Origin: Verrucomicrobiota bacterium
GTDB lineage: Bacteria > Verrucomicrobiota > Lentisphaeria > JABSQK01 > JAJFLO01
Direction: 5' to 3'
Length of the DNA stretch: 50,043 bases
NCBI GenBank assembly: GCA_021772615.1
Contig: JAJFLQ010000079.1
Coordinates: 1 to 50,043, forward strand
Shown: in pieces, positions 40,726 through 50,043 of the stretch
Position numbering within the stretch: position 1 is the first letter of the stretch
Layout of the letters: the number at the start of each line of letters is the position of its first letter
The notes under the pieces: generated by a model
What the model was told of the DNA's origin: nothing
The model's database searches: none
What the model saw: only the letters and a program-made list of their open reading frames with translations
Translations under genes and position numbers: made by a program

Positions 40726-43700
40726 ATGGGACATGACAAAATAATGAATCGGTTGTGCTGCGCGACAATAGCGCTGCTGCTCACCTGTTGGACGCAGGCG
40801 CAGGTGCACCTGCCGGCGTCGGCAATTGCTACAGGCGGCGGTACATCGACGACCACCGGCGTGACCATGAAAGCGACGGTCGGGCAAAGCGTGATCGGGC
40901 GTAGCAATGACGGTACCACATTCGGCAAATTCGGCTTTGTCCACACCGGGCTGGCAGCAGGCAGTATCACAGTCGATTCGCCGAACGGCGATGAGAATTG
41001 GCCGACGAATCTGGTTCGCACGATCACATGGACATCCACACAGGTCACCAATGTAAGAATCGAAGTGTCGACCAACAACGGCGATGACTGGACGGAGATC
41101 ATCGCATCCACCGACGCATCTGCCGGGTCGTTTGCATGGACGGTCACCGGCGACCTCACCGATATGGCATTGATCCGCATCACGGATGTGGCCAACAGCT
41201 CCGTTTCCGACCAATCAGATGCTCCCTTCAACATCATCGACGGCGCGTCCGCGTTGATATTTGTAGACGACAGTGCGACCGGCGGAGCCAACGATGGATC
41301 GAGCTGGGCGAATGCGTTCACTGACCTGCAGGACGCCCTTCTTGTTGCCGGTTCCGGCGGCGAGATTTGGGTGGCTGCCGGAACCTACCGACCCGGAAGC
41401 CTTCGGACTGACAGCTTCGAATTGAAAGACGACGTGGCGATTTATGGCGGGTTTGCCGGAATGGAGAGCAGTGTTGCTGAACGGATCATCTCTCCGCCCA
41501 CAGGTGCGGGACCTGCCATTCTTGCCGGCGAAACTGTGCTGTCGGGCGACCTGGCGAATAACGACTCCGGTGACGTTCTGGAACGCTTCGATATTGTGGA
41601 GAATACCCCTCACGTGGTAATCGCCGATGATGTCGGAGAAACGGCGGTGTTGGATGGCTTTACGATTACCGGTGGTAATTCCGAGGGCAGTCCAAATGGC
41701 GACAGGGGCGGCGGGTTCTACAATCACTCGGCTACGCCTGGGGGAGATGGTCCGACAGTGCGGAATTGTGTGTTCATATTCAACCGTTCCGGCACCCAGG
41801 GCGGTGCGGCGTACCTGCATTTCGCCGGCGGCTCGTTCACCGACTGCCGCTTTGAAACCAATCTGACACCAAATTTTGGTGCCGGTGTCTATAACCACGG
41901 ATCGACGACATCGTTTACGCGGGTCTTCTTCGACACCAATATCGCCTCCGGCGGCGGCGCCGCCAGGACCGCCGGCGCGGCTTATCACACAGATGCCAAC
42001 GCGACGTCGGTCTACGAAGATTGTCTGTTCGGTGGCAATCAGGCCGTGAACGGCGGCGGCGTCTTTGTGACGGCCGGAGCGCAACCTGTTTTCAATCGTT
42101 GCACATTTAATTCCAATCATGCTGTGAATGGTGACGGTGGGGCGATACATGTCGACTCCGGGGGTGCACCGACGATCACCAACTCACTGTTCGTTCTGAA
42201 CAGGGCGATAATCGGCACGGTCGGCGGCAGTGGCGGGGCTATTTTCGCTGCCGCTGACGGCAATCCGACTGTGATAAACTGCACGTTTTTTCAGAACACC
42301 GCTGTTATCGACGGTGGCGCCTTCATCGGCGGCGGTGCCGGCACGTCGATTACCAACTCCATATTCTGGGCGAACGCCGCGGACGGTGTGGGTGACCAAA
42401 TCCAAACGACCCAATCGGTCTCGTTCAGCATCGTACAGGGCGGGTTCCCCGCAGGAAGTAATATCATCGATGCGGATCCCCAGTTCGTTGATGACACGGA
42501 TCCCGACGGCGGCGACAACATCCTCGGTACCGCCGACGACGGACTCCGGGTTATGTCCGGCAGCCCGGCGATCGACAGCGGTGTCGCAGCCGGCACGCCG
42601 GCTGATGATATCCTTGGCAATCCGCGTACCGCAGGATTGGCCAAGGATATCGGCGCATTCGAATTCGAAGGCAGCCCATCCCTTGGCGATTTCGTCTGGC
42701 ACGACACCAACGGTGACGGGATTCAGGACGAGGGTGAACCGGGGCTGGTAAATGTTACGGTGAACCTGGTCGACACCGTCGACGGCATAATCGACAACGG
42801 CGACGACAACGTTGTTGACGCCACGTCATCCGACGCAGTCGGACATTATAATTTCTCCGAAATTATACCCGGGGATTACTACATAGAGGTCGATATCCCG
42901 ACCGCGTTCGCGCCGACGCTGCAGGATGCGGGCGACGACGCAACCGACTCGGATGTCGATGCAACCGGTCGGTCGCCAGTGATCACGCTGTCGGCCGGCG
43001 ACTACAATCGGACCGTCGATGCGGGTCTGGATTTTGCCGTGCTTGATCTCGTGGTCGATAACGCGTCCGTGACGCTGCCCGAAGGCAGCACCGCCACGTT
43101 CAACGTGCAGCTGTCGGCCGAGCCGTTCGACGATGTCACGATCGAGGTGACTGTGGACAGCGGCGACACGGACATTACCGTGCAATCGGGCGCGACGCTG
43201 ACGTTCACGCCGATGAACTGGGATCAGAATCAGCCGATGACCCTGGCCGCTGCAGAAGACGAAGGCGATGTTGACGACGGGGCGGCGATCATCCGCCTTT
43301 CCCAGGCGACCGACGGCGGCAGCAATCGGGTGAACGACGCCACCGTCAATGCAACTGAGGCCGACAACGACATTTTCGTGACCGCGCCCGTCGGAGATGA
43401 ACGCTGGCCGCTGAACGTGTCACGCGAGATCACCTGGTCAGCACCTGCGCACGTTGCCAATGTTCGTATCGAGCTCGCGCGTAACGGCACCGACTTCAAC
43501 GAGACGATTGAATTGACTGTACCGAATACGGGGTCTTATGACTGGACGGTGAGCGGTAACGCAGCGCCCGCTGCAAAGATTCAGATCAGCGATGCGGACA
43601 ACAGCACTGCATTAGGGCAGTCGGCGGCGTTCGAGATTTTCGATGCGCAGCCACGGTTGCGGCACTATGTCGATCGCGACAAGACAGACGGTCGGAACGA

Positions 43701-46700
43701 CGGCGAAAACTGGGATGACGCCTTTCTCGACCTCCAGGAGGCCCTGTTCGTCGCCGGTGACGGCGATGAAATCTGGGTGGCGGATGGAATCTATCAGCCC
43801 GCGCCCGCCGGCGGCTCGCGGACCGATAGCTTCCAATTGAAAGATGGCGTGGCCATCTACGGTGGTTTCATTGGCAGTGAAACCGCCGTAGATCAACGAA
43901 ATGTTTCTGGGAACGAAACATTTCTGAGCGGGGACTTGAATGGTGATGATCAACCGGGGTTTGTGACTAACGGGGAGAACAGTTATCACGTCGTTGATGG
44001 CAGCGGTACGGATACGACGGCAGTGATAGACGGATTTATTATTACAGCCGGCAATGCGGATGGACCCGATATCGATGGTAGAGGTGCCGGTATGCTTGTC
44101 GATTCAGGTAGCCCCACAGTCCTGAATTGCCGGTTTATCGGCAATTCTGCAGCTATTGACGGTGGCGGACTGTATACCAGTCTTTCATCTGCGATTGTCA
44201 CCAACTGTATACTGAGCGGTAATTCCGCACGCAACGGTGGCGGCGTTTTTTGCACGACGCTGCAACCGGTATCGGTGATGGCGGACGGCACCGATCCTCA
44301 ACCGGCATTTACCAATTGCACCATCACCGGAAATGCGGCGTCGGCATTGGGAGGGGGGATCTATTTTCTTCATGGTGACCCTGTCATTCGTAATACGATC
44401 GTGTGGAATAACGCCGCGGTGACGTTCGGCGATCAAGTCATTGTGACGAACACAGCGACCTGGACAGCCTGCAATATCCAGGGTTCCGGTGGCGGTGCGG
44501 CATGGAACCCATACTTCGGTAAGAACAATTTCGGCAACATCGACTCGGACCCGCTCTTTGTTGATTCTGATGGCGCAGACAATATTGCTGGTAACGTCGA
44601 TGACGACTTTCGCCTGCAGGCTGGTAGTCCCTGCATCAACACGGGCACTGCTGCCGGCTCACCTGTAACGGACAGCGCGGGAACAATGCGTCCCCAAGGT
44701 GCGACAGCGGATATCGGCGCGTACGAATTCGCAGATCCCGGCCAGACATTCTCTATTGCCGGAAACACGATCTATGGTGGTTCCCTGTCCGGCGATCTTA
44801 TTGTTCATGCCTTCCCCACACCTGATTTTTCTGGAACGCCGATCCTGATTTCGTCGTCAATGTCCACTGACTACTCACTTCCCACTCTATTTCCCGGCAC
44901 ATATTTTCTCCTCGCTTTCATCGACGTCAACGGCAGCGGCGACTTCGACTTGGCAGAACCGCGGGGGACGATAGGCCCAATCGCCCTGACCGCCGATCAA
45001 ATGGGTATGGATATCACCCTGGCAGATACGCCGACTCGACTCTATGTCAAGCACGATGCACCGGGCGACGAGAATGGCTTGTCGTGGGCGCATGCGTTTA
45101 CCGATCTACAGGACGCACTCGCGGTCGCTCTGGCCGGCCAGGAGATTTGGGTCTCTGCCGGCGTGTACAAGCCGACGACGACAACGGACCGCGCGGCTTT
45201 TTTCCCGATGACTGCCGGTGTATCCATGTACGGCGGATTTGCCGGGTCCGAAACGATGTTGGATGAGCGCGTCGTTGCCCCGACACTGCCGGCCGCGGCC
45301 GCGGATTCTTATTTTGTCAGCAAAACCGTACTTAGCGGTGATGTTGGCGCTACACTGTCTCAAGGGGCTTTCCTGGTCATCTCTGGAGCAAGTAATGCCA
45401 TTTTCGATGGACTGACTATCGAGGCAGGTCAGCGGGTTGACTTATATTCACCGGCGCCCCACGTCGCCGGGATTTCCAACGCCGGGGTGTCGCCGACAAT
45501 CACCCGCTGTGTGTTCGTTTCGTCAGGCGGATACAGCATTCAAAACACCGGCGCTTCGCCCACAATAACAGACTGTACCTTTGTGCCGAACGCCGGCTCA
45601 AGTGGAAATGGCGGAGGAATGGTCAACAAAAATGCGTCGCCGGTTGTCACCCGATGCCGTTTCATTGATAACACCAGGTCGGATGTGTTCGAAGCACCCG
45701 CAATGCACAGTTATTACGATTCCGCGCCATCCATCTCCGACTGTCTCTTCTCCGGCAACACGATGACTGGCGACTCGGTCACATCCGGAGCGGTTTATTT
45801 CGGGTATTCCGGCGGTTCGACCGTCGCCATCGACGATTGTGTCTTCCGGAATAACTCGACCTCGGTTCATGGTGGTGCATTATTCTTCTCCAGGACGGCG
45901 CTGGCTCAAATCTCCGACTGTGTTTTCGATAGCAATTCCGTGGATCGTATCGGTGGTGCCGTGTACAGTTTCGCCAGCGTCTTGAACGTCACAAATTGCG
46001 TGTGGAGCGGGAACACCGCAGGCGAGCAAGGCGGCGCATTGGGTATTGAAGCCTCGGCATTGACCGCGACAAATTGTACGATCATGGGCAACTCCGCCGA
46101 TCAGGGCGGAGCAATCTTCACGTCTGTCAGCCCCACCTTCGCCAATACGATATTTTGGGGCAATACGGCGGTTACGTCCGATCCGATCGTTCTGAACCTG
46201 GATTCCGAACCGGCTGAATTTCGTTCTTGCAACGTCCAGGGGTCAGGCGGGAGCGGAACACAATTCTGGGTAGGCAACAATTTTGACGATGGCGACGGCA
46301 ATATCGATGCCGATCCGCTGTTCATCAATGCAGCGGATCCCGACGGCTTCGACGATGCCTTCGCGACCAGCGACGACGGGCTGCGCTTAACGGCGGGCAG
46401 TCTCAGCATCAATACCGGCGACGCGGATTCAGCGCCGGAGACGGATATTCTTGGGACGTCCCGGCCGATCGACGGTGGGGTTGACATGGGCGCCTATGAA
46501 GGCACGGTCGGTGTCACGTTGATGGTGCAGACGGCGTTCAGCGAGCTGCCGCTCGGTGTGACCCGCACGTTTACCTGGGCCTCTGATTTCGCCGGACCGT
46601 TCGACATCGAGATCTCGCGCGATGGCGGTGCGTTCGAGCCGATCGCATCGGATCTGTCGACAGCAACGGGCAGTTTCGACTGGACGGTGGCGCCACCGAC

Positions 46701-49700
46701 TGCGAATAATGTTGTGATCCGCATCGTCGAAGTAGGTACGGCGGCGGTAGTCGACGAGTTGCCGGCCTTCGCGATCGTCGATCGCCCCGAGCGCTGGTAC
46801 GTCGACGTAAACGTGGGCGGCGGCGCGAATAGCGGCACGTCGTGGGATAACGCGTACATCGATCTCCAGAACGCCCTGCGCGATGCTCAATCGGGCGAGG
46901 ATATCTGGGTGGCGGATGGAACGTATCGGCCGACAAATCAGAGTGGTCAGTTCGTCGTAAGTGCTGACGATGTGGTAGAGAGGAGCAAGAGTTTTGTTCT
47001 GAAGAATGGGGTTGGACTGTATGGCGGTTTTGACGGTGGAATAGGCGGTGAGACGAGTTTGGGCGAACGTGTCAGGTCGTCTGGCGGCGCCGCCCACTCT
47101 GTCTTTCTGCATGAAGCGATACTGAGTGGGGATTTGAATGACGACGATCAATCGAATTTCGTCGATAATGTGGAAAATTCATATCAAGTTCTTGTCGCTG
47201 GTGCAGACGTCGCGTCTGCCGAACTTGATGGCGTCACTGTAACTGGCGGTCATGCAAACAACGACGACATAGCCCGAACCGGTGCGGGGTTGTGGAGCAG
47301 TGGGGCTACGATTTCGATTCGGAATTGCACCTTCGCAGGCAACAAAGCAAATAGTCAGGGTGGCGGTATCTGGAGTGACAATCTCTCAGAGGTCTTGAAC
47401 TGCACGTTTATTGGCAACGTTGCTGACTCCGGTGGAGGTGTGTACAATCAGGGTGTATCGACATCTACAGCCTACATCAATTGTATCTTTGTGAACAACA
47501 TCGGCCAGAGCAGCGGCGGCGCGATTTCCAACAACACCGTCACCACGCCGATTTTCTTACATTGTGTGATCGCCTCAAATTTCTCCAGGTTTGGAGGGGG
47601 AATGTTTGATCAGGGTGGTGGGGAACCGACCGTCGTCAATTCAATTTTCCGCGAAAATCAGGCCACTGATGCCGGGCATCAGATTTACAATGACATGGGT
47701 GCAGGCACGCCGGCTTTCCTCCATTGCGTTGTTCAAGGATCCCGCGATAGTGGCAGCTGGGACACTGATCTGGGCACAGACCTCGGCGGCAATATCGATG
47801 TGGATCCGCTGTTTGAGGATGCAGTTGGGGGCGATTTTCACCTGTCCGAGTTTTCGCCGTGTGTGAATGCCGGAACCAATACGTTGGAATCGTCAGCGAC
47901 GGATCTCGACGACAATCCTCGAATTCAGGCCGGCCTGGCGGATATAGGCGCTTATGAGTATCCGGTTGCCGGGGCCACTGTGCTGGATGATCTCGTCGTG
48001 GTGTCGCACGAGAACGGCAATGCCACGGTTTCGATTTTCGATACCGTTGCCGGCGCTTTCGATACCAGCGTTGCCGTCGGCAGCGATGCCAGCCGGTCGG
48101 TGGCGGTTGCGCGCAGCCCGGATGCGGTGCTGATCACGAACAATTTCAAGAACCAGATCAATGTCCTCGACGATCCGGATTTTGCGACCGACACGGTGTA
48201 CCAGGTTGGTACCGGCAATTCGCGCGGGATCTGTGTAGATCCTGAAGGGAATATCTGGGTCGGCCATTACGCTGCGCACCAGGTTCGCAAGCTAGATGCG
48301 GCAGGTACCATTATCGGCGGTCCGTTCAATGTCGGCGCCAATCCTGTCGGACTCGCCGCCGACCGCTTTGGGCATATCTGGATTGCGAACGAAGGTGACA
48401 ACACGGTTGTGAAGCTACTTCCCGACGGCACCGTCGCTGCCGGGCCGGTCACGGTCGGCGCCGCGCCGCAATACGTCGCGATCGACCATGACGGCAACAT
48501 CTGGGTGACCAACCGGGACGATGATACCGTTTCACGATTGGACGCTGCGGGCGATGTGACCGGAACTTTCGATACTGGCGACGGTACGGGTGGCGCGGAT
48601 GACGGTCCCACCGGGATCGCGGTCGATCTTTACGGCCACGTATGGATCAGCAACACCAATAGTGATACCGTGACAAAGCTTGACACCGCAGGAAACGACT
48701 TGCTGGGCGGGCCGATTGCGGTCGGTGACCAGCCTCGCGGAATCGCTTGTGACAGTAGTGGAAATGTCTGGGTTGTGTGTTCCGGCAGCGAAACGGTCTT
48801 TCGCCTCGATCAAAATGGTGCGCAGGCGCCTCCCGGCGGGCTTGCAACCGGTATCTCGCCGCATTCGTTCGGTGACCTTGCCGGCCTCGTTTTTGAAACG
48901 ACCGTATTCGATTTCAGTACGCCGACAAAGCCCGGCACGCCCGATGCCGGCGCCACGCTGACCAGCACGGAAACGCTCACATTTACATGGGCGTCTGCCG
49001 CGGACGCGGACAGCGGCGTGGTCGACTACCAGATCCAGATCGACGCGATCGAAGGTCCCGGTGAGAGTATTGACACCGTTACCGGTGGCGCGGCATCGTT
49101 CGAATTTGCAACTGTTCATGGCACGACCTACATCGCTCGTGTGCGCGGAATCAATCGCTCCGGCGTCGAAGGGCCGTGGTCGGATGACAGCGCTGAAGTC
49201 GTAGTCGACACGATGGGGCCGACGCTCGACAGCCGCACGCCGGCCGGCGATTGTGTGACCGAGACGCTCTTTTTCTTGACGATTGATTTGATCGATGATC
49301 GCGGCGGCGCCGCCGTCGATAAAGTGGCATCTACCGCAAACGGAAATCTGGTGGTGCGCCGTAACGGTCAGGAATTGATCCGAAATACGCACTGGTCTGT
49401 AGATCTGAATCCGCCGGGCGGCGACGCCGGCACATTCGAGATCAATTTTGGCCCGCAGGTGCCCGGGCTGCATGAGGTGGAATTTACCGCATTCGACGAT
49501 GCGGGCGCCTCGCGATTGATCGCGTTTGCCATCTTCGTTGATGACGGATCCGCGCCACACGTTGTGGATGTAAGCAGTGATGCCGCCAATGGCGTTTTCG
49601 GTCTCGCGTCAGACATCCTTGTCAACGTGATTTTCAGCGAATTTGTGACGGTCACCGGCGATCCGGACCTGCATCTGGAACTGGCGGTTGGCGACCCATT

Positions 49701-50043
49701 GGCGCAGGCTGAGTTCGTTGGCGGCAGCGGGACGGACACGTTGGCGTTTCGCTACACGGTGGGCGCAGGCCATAACACCGGCGATCTGGACTACACCGGT
49801 ACCGACGCCCTGATTCTTGTGGGCGGTGGTATCGCCGATCTGTGTGGCAACGGGGCCGTGCCCGATCTTCCGGTGCCGGGTGAAGCAGGTGACCCGCGAT
49901 CGCTCGGTGAGAATCGTGACTACATTATCGATACCGTCGCGCCGGTCATAGACACACTCGATGTGACGTCGTCGAATCCGTTTCGAATGCACAATCCCGG
50001 TCTTACAGCAGACGGCGGAACGGTGTTCTTCAACAGTCTCGCC
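40726..50043 (+). CDS. Giant surface protein with four beta-helix domains, 3' end beyond the window
   Basis: The frame is open to the last base: 3106 codons from the ATG at 40726 (GGAG 11 bases upstream) or 3100 from the ATG at 40744. A signal peptide ends in CWTQAQ. In order by nucleotide: Ig-like module (40963-41220); beta-helix 1 with choice-of-anchor Q end DIGAFEF (41250-42672); SdrD-B-like domain (LGDFVWHDTNGDGIQDEGEPG, 42673-43040); Calx-beta-like domain (43045-43370); Ig-like (43372-43635); beta-helix 2 (43645-44735); small beta domain (44745-45035); beta-helix 3 (45037-46500); Ig-like (46510-46790); beta-helix 4 (46791-47962); NHL/Vgb-like propeller with GNIWV repeats (47970-48880); fibronectin-like (48900-49230); Ig-like domains to the edge. 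Each helix domain opens with a SW..AF.DLQ(D/E/N)AL...IWV..G.Y(R/Q/K)P motif. It is probably an adhesin or secreted matrix protein; the C-terminal anchor is not seen. Confidence 0.88.
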   Translation, partial: MGHDKIMNRLCCATIALLLTCWTQAQVHLPASAIATGGGTSTTTGVTMKATVGQSVIGRSNDGTTFGKFGFVHTGLAAGSITVDSPNGDENWPTNLVRTITWTSTQVTNVRIEVSTNNGDDWTEIIASTDASAGSFAWTVTGDLTDMALIRITDVANSSVSDQSDAPFNIIDGASALIFVDDSATGGANDGSSWANAFTDLQDALLVAGSGGEIWVAAGTYRPGSLRTDSFELKDDVAIYGGFAGMESSVAERIISPPTGAGPAILAGETVLSGDLANNDSGDVLERFDIVENTPHVVIADDVGETAVLDGFTITGGNSEGSPNGDRGGGFYNHSATPGGDGPTVRNCVFIFNRSGTQGGAAYLHFAGGSFTDCRFETNLTPNFGAGVYNHGSTTSFTRVFFDTNIASGGGAARTAGAAYHTDANATSVYEDCLFGGNQAVNGGGVFVTAGAQPVFNRCTFNSNHAVNGDGGAIHVDSGGAPTITNSLFVLNRAIIGTVGGSGGAIFAAADGNPTVINCTFFQNTAVIDGGAFIGGGAGTSITNSIFWANAADGVGDQIQTTQSVSFSIVQGGFPAGSNIIDADPQFVDDTDPDGGDNILGTADDGLRVMSGSPAIDSGVAAGTPADDILGNPRTAGLAKDIGAFEFEGSPSLGDFVWHDTNGDGIQDEGEPGLVNVTVNLVDTVDGIIDNGDDNVVDATSSDAVGHYNFSEIIPGDYYIEVDIPTAFAPTLQDAGDDATDSDVDATGRSPVITLSAGDYNRTVDAGLDFAVLDLVVDNASVTLPEGSTATFNVQLSAEPFDDVTIEVTVDSGDTDITVQSGATLTFTPMNWDQNQPMTLAAAEDEGDVDDGAAIIRLSQATDGGSNRVNDATVNATEADNDIFVTAPVGDERWPLNVSREITWSAPAHVANVRIELARNGTDFNETIELTVPNTGSYDWTVSGNAAPAAKIQISDADNSTALGQSAAFEIFDAQPRLRHYVDRDKTDGRNDGENWDDAFLDLQEALFVAGDGDEIWVADGIYQPAPAGGSRTDSFQLKDGVAIYGGFIGSETAVDQRNVSGNETFLSGDLNGDDQPGFVTNGENSYHVVDGSGTDTTAVIDGFIITAGNADGPDIDGRGAGMLVDSGSPTVLNCRFIGNSAAIDGGGLYTSLSSAIVTNCILSGNSARNGGGVFCTTLQPVSVMADGTDPQPAFTNCTITGNAASALGGGIYFLHGDPVIRNTIVWNNAAVTFGDQVIVTNTATWTACNIQGSGGGAAWNPYFGKNNFGNIDSDPLFVDSDGADNIAGNVDDDFRLQAGSPCINTGTAAGSPVTDSAGTMRPQGATADIGAYEFADPGQTFSIAGNTIYGGSLSGDLIVHAFPTPDFSGTPILISSSMSTDYSLPTLFPGTYFLLAFIDVNGSGDFDLAEPRGTIGPIALTADQMGMDITLADTPTRLYVKHDAPGDENGLSWAHAFTDLQDALAVALAGQEIWVSAGVYKPTTTTDRAAFFPMTAGVSMYGGFAGSETMLDERVVAPTLPAAAADSYFVSKTVLSGDVGATLSQGAFLVISGASNAIFDGLTIEAGQRVDLYSPAPHVAGISNAGVSPTITRCVFVSSGGYSIQNTGASPTITDCTFVPNAGSSGNGGGMVNKNASPVVTRCRFIDNTRSDVFEAPAMHSYYDSAPSISDCLFSGNTMTGDSVTSGAVYFGYSGGSTVAIDDCVFRNNSTSVHGGALFFSRTALAQISDCVFDSNSVDRIGGAVYSFASVLNVTNCVWSGNTAGEQGGALGIEASALTATNCTIMGNSADQGGAIFTSVSPTFANTIFWGNTAVTSDPIVLNLDSEPAEFRSCNVQGSGGSGTQFWVGNNFDDGDGNIDADPLFINAADPDGFDDAFATSDDGLRLTAGSLSINTGDADSAPETDILGTSRPIDGGVDMGAYEGTVGVTLMVQTAFSELPLGVTRTFTWASDFAGPFDIEISRDGGAFEPIASDLSTATGSFDWTVAPPTANNVVIRIVEVGTAAVVDELPAFAIVDRPERWYVDVNVGGGANSGTSWDNAYIDLQNALRDAQSGEDIWVADGTYRPTNQSGQFVVSADDVVERSKSFVLKNGVGLYGGFDGGIGGETSLGERVRSSGGAAHSVFLHEAILSGDLNDDDQSNFVDNVENSYQVLVAGADVASAELDGVTVTGGHANNDDIARTGAGLWSSGATISIRNCTFAGNKANSQGGGIWSDNLSEVLNCTFIGNVADSGGGVYNQGVSTSTAYINCIFVNNIGQSSGGAISNNTVTTPIFLHCVIASNFSRFGGGMFDQGGGEPTVVNSIFRENQATDAGHQIYNDMGAGTPAFLHCVVQGSRDSGSWDTDLGTDLGGNIDVDPLFEDAVGGDFHLSEFSPCVNAGTNTLESSATDLDDNPRIQAGLADIGAYEYPVAGATVLDDLVVVSHENGNATVSIFDTVAGAFDTSVAVGSDASRSVAVARSPDAVLITNNFKNQINVLDDPDFATDTVYQVGTGNSRGICVDPEGNIWVGHYAAHQVRKLDAAGTIIGGPFNVGANPVGLAADRFGHIWIANEGDNTVVKLLPDGTVAAGPVTVGAAPQYVAIDHDGNIWVTNRDDDTVSRLDAAGDVTGTFDTGDGTGGADDGPTGIAVDLYGHVWISNTNSDTVTKLDTAGNDLLGGPIAVGDQPRGIACDSSGNVWVVCSGSETVFRLDQNGAQAPPGGLATGISPHSFGDLAGLVFETTVFDFSTPTKPGTPDAGATLTSTETLTFTWASAADADSGVVDYQIQIDAIEGPGESIDTVTGGAASFEFATVHGTTYIARVRGINRSGVEGPWSDDSAEVVVDTMGPTLDSRTPAGDCVTETLFFLTIDLIDDRGGAAVDKVASTANGNLVVRRNGQELIRNTHWSVDLNPPGGDAGTFEINFGPQVPGLHEVEFTAFDDAGASRLIAFAIFVDDGSAPHVVDVSSDAANGVFGLASDILVNVIFSEFVTVTGDPDLHLELAVGDPLAQAEFVGGSGTDTLAFRYTVGAGHNTGDLDYTGTDALILVGGGIADLCGNGAVPDLPVPGEAGDPRSLGENRDYIIDTVAPVIDTLDVTSSNPFRMHNPGLTADGGTVFFNSLA

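Noticed and set aside
41215..49992. Many minus-strand frames of 100-340 codons
   Set aside because: All are antisense to the continuous right-edge giant frame, which has recognisable domains throughout.

Overview
This window looks like a chromosomal segment from a free-living, Gram-negative-type bacterium. The signs are a lipoprotein box on PstS, Sec signal peptides on very large exported proteins, a Hanks-type receptor kinase and Shine-Dalgarno starts. The gene content suggests the PVC superphylum or a similar large-genome environmental lineage (Lentisphaerota, Kiritimatiellota, Planctomycetota or Hydrogenedentota). Relevant features are choice-of-anchor Q beta-helix giants, an S74 tail-fiber-like exported protein, a sulfotransferase, a four-helix-bundle suffix protein, and several families of short hairpin repeats between genes. 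The taxon is an inference; no rRNA, tRNA or other marker gene was found.

Layout. (1) 1-2857: end of an unknown gene, an unrecognised ORF, and an overlapping glycosyltransferase/sugar O-methyltransferase pair. (2) 3014-15186: mostly minus-strand genes: a 1369-residue SNF2 helicase, a sulfotransferase, a TfoX-N protein, plus-strand ppnP, a coiled-coil protein, an Uup-type ABC-F ATPase, a methyltransferase, and a fusion of an ADP-ribosylglycohydrolase-like domain to an alpha/beta hydrolase. (3) 15483-19493: an ArsR-type regulator with a C-terminal Cys pair, a perfect 12-2-12 inverted repeat, and pstSCAB. (4) 19803-28428: an ankyrin protein, a PhoD-like phosphatase, a Tim44-like membrane protein that overlaps a TPR membrane protein tail to tail, a sensor-HAMP-Ser/Thr kinase, a cupredoxin and a four-helix-bundle protein. 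(5) 29057-36793: a 2578-residue exported protein with VGIGT-type repeats, a seven-repeat LVIVD propeller and a C-terminal S74 chaperone domain. (6) 36794-40725: a repeat island of roughly 250-bp double-stem-loop units that holds two toxin-antitoxin-like gene pairs. (7) 40726-50043: a giant surface protein gene that runs off the right edge with no stop codon in at least 3100 codons.

How it fits together. The ArsR regulator, the operator-like palindrome and pstSCAB probably form one regulatory unit for phosphate uptake, perhaps linked to arsenic. A PhoD-like phosphatase lies 2 kb downstream. The two giant proteins are probably cell-surface or secreted structures, and the island between them is rich in repeats that carry insertions of one another. 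The points most worth a second look are the nested and covarying hairpin repeats, the nucleotidyltransferase/small-protein pair inside the island, the glycohydrolase-hydrolase fusion, and the ArsR-pst arrangement.
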